From Amycolatopsis acidicola (lineage in GTDB: Bacteria; Actinomycetota; Actinomycetes; Mycobacteriales; Pseudonocardiaceae), in contig NZ_VMNW02000001.1 in assembly GCF_007713735.2 (NCBI RefSeq), positions 1 to 64,000 on the forward strand: a stretch of 64,000 nt of DNA. The letters run 5' to 3'. Below the pieces are notes generated by a model. That model worked only from the letters and a program-made list of their open reading frames with translations, searched no databases and was not told the DNA's origin. This document shows positions 59,198-64,000 of the stretch, piece by piece. The translations under genes were made by a program, and so were the position numbers. The first letter of the stretch is position 1. Every line of letters starts with the position of its first letter.

Positions 59198-59240
59198 AAC
59201 TGGGGATAACTCATCGAGTTATCCCCAGTTCTGTGGATAA
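59198..59240. terminator. Perfect 15-bp hairpin plus DnaA box between convergent genes
   Basis: AACTGGGGATAACTC (59198-59212) and its exact complement (59216-59230) flank a 3-base loop. A perfect reverse DnaA box TGTGGATAA (59232-59240) follows at once. Each hairpin arm also contains TTATCCCCA, one base from a DnaA box. It lies exactly between the stops of cwlM and the acetyltransferase, so it probably terminates both; the DnaA boxes may be incidental or functional. Confidence 0.75.
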
Positions 59241-59241
59241 C

Positions 59242-59889
59242 TCAGGCTCGCGTGGTGCTCGGCTCCGCCGTGGTGATGGTGACCTGGCCCAGCAGCCGTT
59301 CCAGCGCGGCCTCTACGTCTTCCTTCCAGGAGATCGCCGAACGCAGCTCAAGGCGCAGCCGCGGCCACTTGTGGTGCGGCCGCACGGTCTTGAACCCCAC
59401 CGCCGTGAGGAAGTCCGCCGGCACCACGCAGGTGTGGCCCATCGCGTCGTTCTCGACCTCGCTCGGGTTCGCGTCCCCGAAGGCCTCGATCGCGCGGACA
59501 CCTCGCTTCGTCAGGTCCTTCGCGACGGCCTGGATGAGCATCCGCCCGAGCCCGCCGCCGCGGAACTCCGGCAGCACGTTGAACCCGGTCAGCAGCACGG
59601 CGTCCGCGCTGGGCGGGGAAGTGGGGAAGGCCTGCGCCCTCGGCACGGCGTTCGGCGGGGCGTACAGCACGAAACCGACGGGCAGGGTGTCGCTGTAGAT
59701 CAACCGGCCGCAGGAGCCCCACTCCAGCAGCACGCTGGAGACCCAGGCTTCCTTCTCGACCTCGGTGGAGCCGAACTCCTCCGCCTGCGCCTTCAGATGC
59801 GGCGGGAGCTCCCAGTAGACGCAGCGCCTGCAGTTCTTGGGCAGGTGCTCCAGGTTGTCCAGCGTGACGCCCACGACGCGACGCGACAC
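59242..59889 (-). CDS. GNAT-family N-acetyltransferase
   Basis: 215 residues. The acetyl-CoA motif is NVLPEFRGGGLGRMLIQAVA. A short Cys motif (KNCRRCVYWELP) near the N-terminus is a feature of this actinobacterial subgroup. GTG 59889 has GGGAGG upstream. Positioned like Rv3916c between cwlM and parB. The substrate is unknown. Confidence 0.88.
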   Translation of the reverse strand: MSRRVVGVTLDNLEHLPKNCRRCVYWELPPHLKAQAEEFGSTEVEKEAWVSSVLLEWGSCGRLIYSDTLPVGFVLYAPPNAVPRAQAFPTSPPSADAVLLTGFNVLPEFRGGGLGRMLIQAVAKDLTKRGVRAIEAFGDANPSEVENDAMGHTCVVPADFLTAVGFKTVRPHHKWPRLRLELRSAISWKEDVEAALERLLGQVTITTAEPSTTRA

Positions 59890-60061
59890 CCGACCTCCCA
59901 GATTGCAGTGCTCATGGCTCGCGGGCAGGCGTGACCGCAGCTGCCTTTCGGACCGTACAAGAGCATAGGGCGCTGTGACGCCTGCCGAAAGGACGCGAAG
60001 GTCACAAGGACGGGTGGTTACACTCGACTAACTGAACCCACGACACCCAAGCGAAGTGCTG

Positions 60062-61375
60062 ATGACTGCCTCACCGCCCGAGAGAACCGGCCGCCACAAC
60101 CTCGATCCGCACCTCGACCGGTACGCCGCGCGTACCGAGGGGATGACGGCATCGGAGATCCGGGCGTTGTTCGCGGTGGCGAGCAGGCCCGAGGTGGTAT
60201 CGCTGGCAGGCGGCATGCCGAACCTCGCCGCGCTCCCGCTGGACAGCCTCTCGGCGCAGGTCGGTGAGCTGATCGCCGAAGACGGGCTCACAGCGCTCCA
60301 GTACGGCTCCGCGCAGGGCATCCCGGTACTGCGAGAGCAGATCTGCGACGTTATGGCGCTGGAGGGCATCTCAGCCCACTCTGACGACGTCGTGGTGACG
60401 GTCGGCTCCCAGATGGGCCTGGACATGGTCACCCGCCTGTTCTGCGATCCCGGCGACATCGTGCTCGCCGAAGGGCCCTCCTACGTGGGGGCCCTCGGTT
60501 CGTTCGCCGCCTACCAGGCCAAGGTCGTGCACGTCGTGATGGACGACGAGGGCCTGGTGCCGGAGGCGCTGCGTGAGGCGCTGGCCGCCGCGAAACGGGC
60601 CGGGCAGCGGGTGAAGTTCCTTTACACGATCCCGAACTTCCACAACCCGGCCGGCGTGACGCTGGCCGTCGAGCGCCGCGCGGAGATCATGGAGATCTGC
60701 CGGGAGCACGGCGTGCTCGTGGTCGAGGACAACCCGTACGGCCTGCTCGGGTTCGACGGGCAGACGTATCCGTCGCTGCGCTCCATCGACCCGGAGAACG
60801 TCGTGTATCTCGGCTCGTTCTCCAAGACCTTCGCCTCCGGCCTGCGGGTCGGCTGGGTGCTGGCGCCGCACGCGGTGCGGGAGAAGCTCGTCCTGGCCGC
60901 CGAGTCGGCCACGCTCTGCCCGCCGACGCTGAACCAGATGATCGTGTCGCGGTACCTGGCCACACACGACTGGAAGGGCCAGATCAAAACCTTCCGCGAG
61001 AACTACCGCGAGCGCCGGGACGCGATGATCTCCGCGCTCGAGCAGTACCTGCCGTCGGGATGCAGCTGGACCCACCCCGATGGCGGCTTCTACGTGTGGG
61101 TGACCGTGCCCGAGGGCGTCGACACCAAGGCGATGCTGCCCAGGGCCGTCACCGCGCGGGTCGCGTACGCCTCCGGCACGGGTTTCTACGCGGACGGGTT
61201 CGGCAGCAGGCAGATGCGGCTGTCGTACTGCTACCCGACGCCGGAGCGGATCAAGGAGGGCGTCCGGCGGCTGGCCGCGGTGCTCGAGTCCGAAATGGAC
61301 CTTGTGCGCACGTTCGGTACGGTCAGCATGAAACCCATATCCGGGCCGGAAAATCCGTCCCCGGACACGGCTTAG
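60062..61375 (+). CDS. PLP-dependent aminotransferase (class I/II, aminoadipate/aspartate-like)
   Basis: 437 residues. The PLP-binding Lys is in LGSFSKTFASGLRVGW; other contacts are VVEDNPYGLLGF and YTIPNFHNPAGVT. It resembles 2-aminoadipate and related transaminases (the non-GntR relatives of MocR). It has no N-terminal DNA-binding domain. ATG 60062 or GTG 60056 could start it; a possible -10 is TACACT at 60019-60024. Substrate not determinable. It is inserted relative to the mycobacterial order. Confidence 0.88.
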   Translation: MTASPPERTGRHNLDPHLDRYAARTEGMTASEIRALFAVASRPEVVSLAGGMPNLAALPLDSLSAQVGELIAEDGLTALQYGSAQGIPVLREQICDVMALEGISAHSDDVVVTVGSQMGLDMVTRLFCDPGDIVLAEGPSYVGALGSFAAYQAKVVHVVMDDEGLVPEALREALAAAKRAGQRVKFLYTIPNFHNPAGVTLAVERRAEIMEICREHGVLVVEDNPYGLLGFDGQTYPSLRSIDPENVVYLGSFSKTFASGLRVGWVLAPHAVREKLVLAAESATLCPPTLNQMIVSRYLATHDWKGQIKTFRENYRERRDAMISALEQYLPSGCSWTHPDGGFYVWVTVPEGVDTKAMLPRAVTARVAYASGTGFYADGFGSRQMRLSYCYPTPERIKEGVRRLAAVLESEMDLVRTFGTVSMKPISGPENPSPDTA

Positions 61376-61407
61376 ATTCCACATTGGACATTCAAGGGGA
61401 GTACGGC

Positions 61408-62358
61408 GTGGTTGTGCCCACCGTGGCGGTTCTGGCAGGCGGGCTTTCGCATGAGCGCGACGTTTCCCTGCGCTCGGGCCGGCGGCTGTCCGCCGCGCTG
61501 CGCTCGCAGGGGCTGACGGTCGAGGAATGGGACACCGATGGTGGCCTGCTCGACCGCCTGCGCTCCGAACGGCCTGACGCCGCGGTGGTCGCCCTGCACG
61601 GCGGCGAGGGCGAAAACGGCTCCGTGCAGACAGTCCTGGAGATGCTGCAGGTGCCTTACGTCGGCACCAGCTCGCAGGGTTGCCGCCGCGCTTGGGACAA
61701 GCCGACTGCCAAAGCGCTGCTGGAGCAGGCCGGGTTCGCCACGCCGGACTGGGTCGTGCTGCCGCACAGCACTTTCCGCGAGCTGGGTGCGCAGGCCGTG
61801 CTGGACGCGATCGTGGACCACCTCGGCCTGCCGCTGATCCTCAAGCCGGACCAGGGCGGCTCGGCGCTGGGCACTCAGGTGGTGCGGGACGCCTCGGAGC
61901 TGCCGACGGCGATGGTCGGCTGCTTCGCGTACGGCGACACGGTGCTCGCCGAGCGGTACGTGGAAGGCGTGGAGGTGGCGGTCACCGTCATCGAGCGCGA
62001 TGGCGGCCCGGAAGCGCTGCCCGCGGTGGAGATCGTGCCGGAGAGCGGCGTCTACAACTACACCGCCCGCTACACCGCCGGGCTCACGAATTTCTTCGCG
62101 CCGGCCCGGATCTCCGAGGAGTCGGCGAAGGCGGTCGGGGAGTTGGCCGTCGGGGCGCACCGGTTACTCGGTCTGCGGGACATCTCCCGCACCGACGCGA
62201 TCGTCGACGCCGACGGCACCGTCCAGTTCCTCGAAGTGAACTCCTCGCCCGGTCTGACCGAGACCTCCACCGTGCCGATGGCGATCGAGTCCTCCGGGGC
62301 TTCCCTCGGCGGGGTTTTCGCCGATCTGGTCAGCCGGGCGATCTCCCGCACCGCTTGA
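61408..62358 (+). CDS. D-alanine--D-alanine ligase family (ATP-grasp) protein
   Basis: 316 residues. ATP-grasp fold with VAVLAGGLSHERDVSLRSG at the start, LHGGEGENGSVQ, the binding segment LPLILKPDQGGSALGTQVV, and FLEVNSSPGLTETSTVPMA at the end, all as in Ddl enzymes. The substrate loop (VYNYTARYTAG) contains the Tyr of D-Ala-D-Ala ligases rather than the His of D-lactate ligases. GTG 61408 has AAGGGGAG upstream; GTG 61414 is an alternative. It may be a second Ddl, because the housekeeping enzyme usually lies elsewhere. Confidence 0.8.
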   Translation: MVVPTVAVLAGGLSHERDVSLRSGRRLSAALRSQGLTVEEWDTDGGLLDRLRSERPDAAVVALHGGEGENGSVQTVLEMLQVPYVGTSSQGCRRAWDKPTAKALLEQAGFATPDWVVLPHSTFRELGAQAVLDAIVDHLGLPLILKPDQGGSALGTQVVRDASELPTAMVGCFAYGDTVLAERYVEGVEVAVTVIERDGGPEALPAVEIVPESGVYNYTARYTAGLTNFFAPARISEESAKAVGELAVGAHRLLGLRDISRTDAIVDADGTVQFLEVNSSPGLTETSTVPMAIESSGASLGGVFADLVSRAISRTA

Positions 62359-62390
62359 TCAAATCATCACCGTGACGAAATGACCTAGGG

Positions 62391-63389
62391 TCATCCTTCA
62401 TCGGTTTCACGTGTCTGATTTGACTCTTTCGGCGCCATCAATGCCACGATCCGCTCGAGATCGTCGACCGAGCCGAACTCGACGACGATCCGGCCCTTCC
62501 GGCGGCCGAGGTCGACCTTCACCCGGGTGTCGAAGGTGTCCGACAGGCGAGTGGCCAGATCCTGCAATCCCGGCGCCTGCATCGCCTTGCGCGGCTGCGG
62601 CTTCGGCTTGGCCGGCGTCTCGCTCTTCTTGAGCGTGACCGCTTCCTCCGTCGCGCGGACCGAAAGTCCCTCGGCGACGATTCGGGTCGCGAGGTCTTCC
62701 TGAGACTCGGCATCCTCCAACGACAGCAGCGCGCGGGCGTGCCCCGCCGAAAGCACCCCGGCGGCGACGCGACGCTGCACGGGGAGGGGGAGCTTCAGCA
62801 GCCGGATGGTGTTCGTGATGACCGGGCGGCTGCGGCCGATACGGCCGGCGAGCTCCTCGTGCGTCACCTCGAACTCGTCGAGCAGCTGCTGATAGGCCGC
62901 CGCCTCTTCGAGCGGGTTCAGCTGGACGCGGTGGATGTTCTCCAGCAGGGCGTCCCGCAGCATCGCCTCGTCGGCGGTCTGCCGGACGATGGCCGGGATC
63001 TTCTCCAGCTCCGCCTGCTGCGAAGCGCGAAGCCGGCGCTCGCCCATGACGAGCTCGTACTCGTCATCGCCGAGCTCCCGCACCACGATCGGCTGCATGA
63101 GGCCGAACTCGCGGATGGAGTGCTCCAGCTCGGCGAGCGCCTCTTCGTCGAAAACCTGCCGGGGCTGTTTGGGGTTGGCCTTGATCGCGCTGATCGGGAC
63201 TTCGCGATAGACCGCCCCGGCGACCTCGCCGCCGACGGCCGGCGCGCCTTCCTCCGGCGCGGGGACCTGATCGCCATTACGCGAGGATGGCTCGGTGCGG
63301 ACCTCGATTGTCGCGCCTTCGGCGGCAGCGGGCCCGGTCGGGATCAGCGCCGCAAGGCCGCGGCCGAGCCCCCCTCTGCGTTCGGTCAT
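62391..63389 (-). CDS. parB: Chromosome partitioning protein ParB
   Basis: 332 residues. The CTP-binding region includes [15 protein letters not shown]. The HTH region includes [19 protein letters not shown]. There is a C-terminal dimerisation domain ([20 protein letters not shown]). It binds parS and spreads to load condensin and assist segregation. Its ATG overlaps the parA stop by 4 bases. Confidence 0.97.
   Translation of the reverse strand: MTERRGGLGRGLAALIPTGPAAAEGATIEVRTEPSSRNGDQVPAPEEGAPAVGGEVAGAVYREVPISAIKANPKQPRQVFDEEALAELEHSIREFGLMQPIVVRELGDDEYELVMGERRLRASQQAELEKIPAIVRQTADEAMLRDALLENIHRVQLNPLEEAAAYQQLLDEFEVTHEELAGRIGRSRPVITNTIRLLKLPLPVQRRVAAGVLSAGHARALLSLEDAESQEDLATRIVAEGLSVRATEEAVTLKKSETPAKPKPQPRKAMQAPGLQDLATRLSDTFDTRVKVDLGRRKGRIVVEFGSVDDLERIVALMAPKESNQTRETDEG
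62403..62418. other. Degenerate parS-like half-site in the 3' end of parB
   Basis: GTTTCACGTG (62404-62413) matches the left ten bases of parS after its first base, but the right half (TCTGA) does not. It lies within parB. Confidence 0.3.
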
Positions 63390-64000
63390 AGTGTTCCGCT
63401 CCTCGATCCGTTGGTGCTGCCGCGCTCGGCGATCTCCTTCGCGGCGTCCATGTAGCTCATCGCGCCGCGCGATCCGGGGTCGTACGCCAGCACGGTCTGG
63501 CCGTAGCTGGGCGCCTCGGACACCTTCACGTTGCGGGGGATGACCGTCTTGAGCACGACGTCGCCGAAGTGCCCGCGTACCTCCGCGGTCACCTGATCGG
63601 CCAGTTTGGTCCGGCCGTCGTACATCGTGAGCAGGATCGTGGAGACGGCCAGCGCCGGGTTGAGGTGCTTCTGCACGAGGTCGATGTTGCTCAGCAGCTG
63701 CCCCAGACCTTCCAGCGCGTAGTACTCACACTGGATCGGGATCAGCACCTCGCGGGCGGCCACCATCGCGTTCACCGTGAGCAGGCCGAGCGACGGCGGG
63801 CAGTCGATGAAGACGTAGTCGACGCCCGTCTCGTCGATCGCCTCGGCGGAGAGCGCCTCCTTGAGCCGCGACTCGCGGTTGCCCATCTCGACGAGTTCGA
63901 TCTCCGCACCGGCGAGATCGATCGTGGCGGGCACGCACAAGAGGTTCGGCGACTGCTCGGACACGGCGGTCGCCTCGGCGAGCGAGACCTCGCCGAGGAG
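63386..64000 (-). CDS. parA: Chromosome partitioning ATPase ParA (5' part beyond the window)
   Basis: Only the C-terminal 204 codons are present; the frame is open to the window end, with [15 protein letters not shown] continuing upstream of the first internal Met. The switch/Walker B-type segment [19 protein letters not shown] and [15 protein letters not shown] are typical. The Walker A motif is expected beyond base 64000. Overlaps parB by 4 bases. Confidence 0.95.
   Translation of the reverse strand, partial: LLGEVSLAEATAVSEQSPNLLCVPATIDLAGAEIELVEMGNRESRLKEALSAEAIDETGVDYVFIDCPPSLGLLTVNAMVAAREVLIPIQCEYYALEGLGQLLSNIDLVQKHLNPALAVSTILLTMYDGRTKLADQVTAEVRGHFGDVVLKTVIPRNVKVSEAPSYGQTVLAYDPGSRGAMSYMDAAKEIAERGSTNGSRSGTL

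Noticed and set aside
1..64000. tRNA, rRNA, CRISPR arrays, insertion sequences or prophage
   Set aside because: No tRNA-like cloverleaf, no regularly spaced repeats, and no transposase or integrase were seen on either strand.

Overview
This is a high-GC actinobacterial chromosome segment, most probably from a Pseudonocardiaceae genus such as Amycolatopsis. The genus is an inference from gene content: DUF3558 lipoprotein, PPE-like and EspG genes, chaplin-like surface proteins, and strong synteny with the mycobacterial origin region. The right part repeats the Mycobacterium tuberculosis order pcnA - mutT4 - Rv3909 - mviN/murJ - sigM - anti-sigma - trxB - trxA - cwlM - (Rv3916c) - parB - parA, so oriC (dnaA) probably lies a few kb beyond the right edge. 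The left part carries ponA - GT87 - rpsF - ssb - rpsR - rplI - dnaB (compare Rv0050 to Rv0058). leuS lies in the middle.

Layout. 1-4.1 kb: penicillin-binding protein 1A and a polyprenyl-sugar mannosyltransferase. 4.1-9.7 kb: accessory insert holding a flavin monooxygenase with a divergent TetR repressor and three tandem operator sites, endonuclease IV, and three tandem paralogous membrane-anchored secreted proteins of unknown function. 9.7-11.4 kb: rpsF-ssb-rpsR-rplI behind a leader that looks like the S6:S18 autoregulatory RNA. 11.5-14.7 kb: an orphan type VII secretion cassette (small ESX-like protein, DUF3558 lipoprotein, PPE-like protein, EspG). 14.7-16.6 kb: dnaB behind a DnaA-box-rich intergenic region. 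16.6-23.1 kb: TetR/SDR pair with a frameshifted reductase, MptB-like mannosyltransferase, small membrane proteins, a haloacid dehalogenase and a DODA-type dioxygenase. 23.1-28.5 kb: a five-gene minus-strand surface module with a 986-residue chaplin-like protein of about 14 repeats, a 316-residue exported companion, and three tandem small exported proteins sharing one C-terminal domain. 28.9-32.6 kb: AI-2E-type transporter, MacS/MacR-like two-component system and a DUF1707 protein. 32.6-41 kb: ptsI, a ParB-like-fold protein, ribokinase, TetR, leuS, an SdpI-like protein and YqgE. 41-46.9 kb: MFS transporter, two TNT-like domain proteins and an orphan sensor kinase. 46.9-64 kb: the conserved oriC-proximal block.

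Functionally the window combines envelope biogenesis (PonA, GT87, MptB, MurJ and its pseudokinase partner, CwlM, Ddl), replication and segregation (DnaB, SSB, ParA/ParB, parS-like sites), redox and stress control (SigM/anti-sigma, TrxB/TrxA), translation (S6, S18, L9, LeuS, CCA-adding enzyme) and exported actinobacterial proteins. The least described parts are the chaplin-like/small-protein module (23.1-28.5 kb), the three-paralog cluster before rpsF (7.0-9.7 kb) and the TNT-like pair (42.4-45.4 kb). I saw no tRNA, rRNA, CRISPR array, insertion sequence or prophage.
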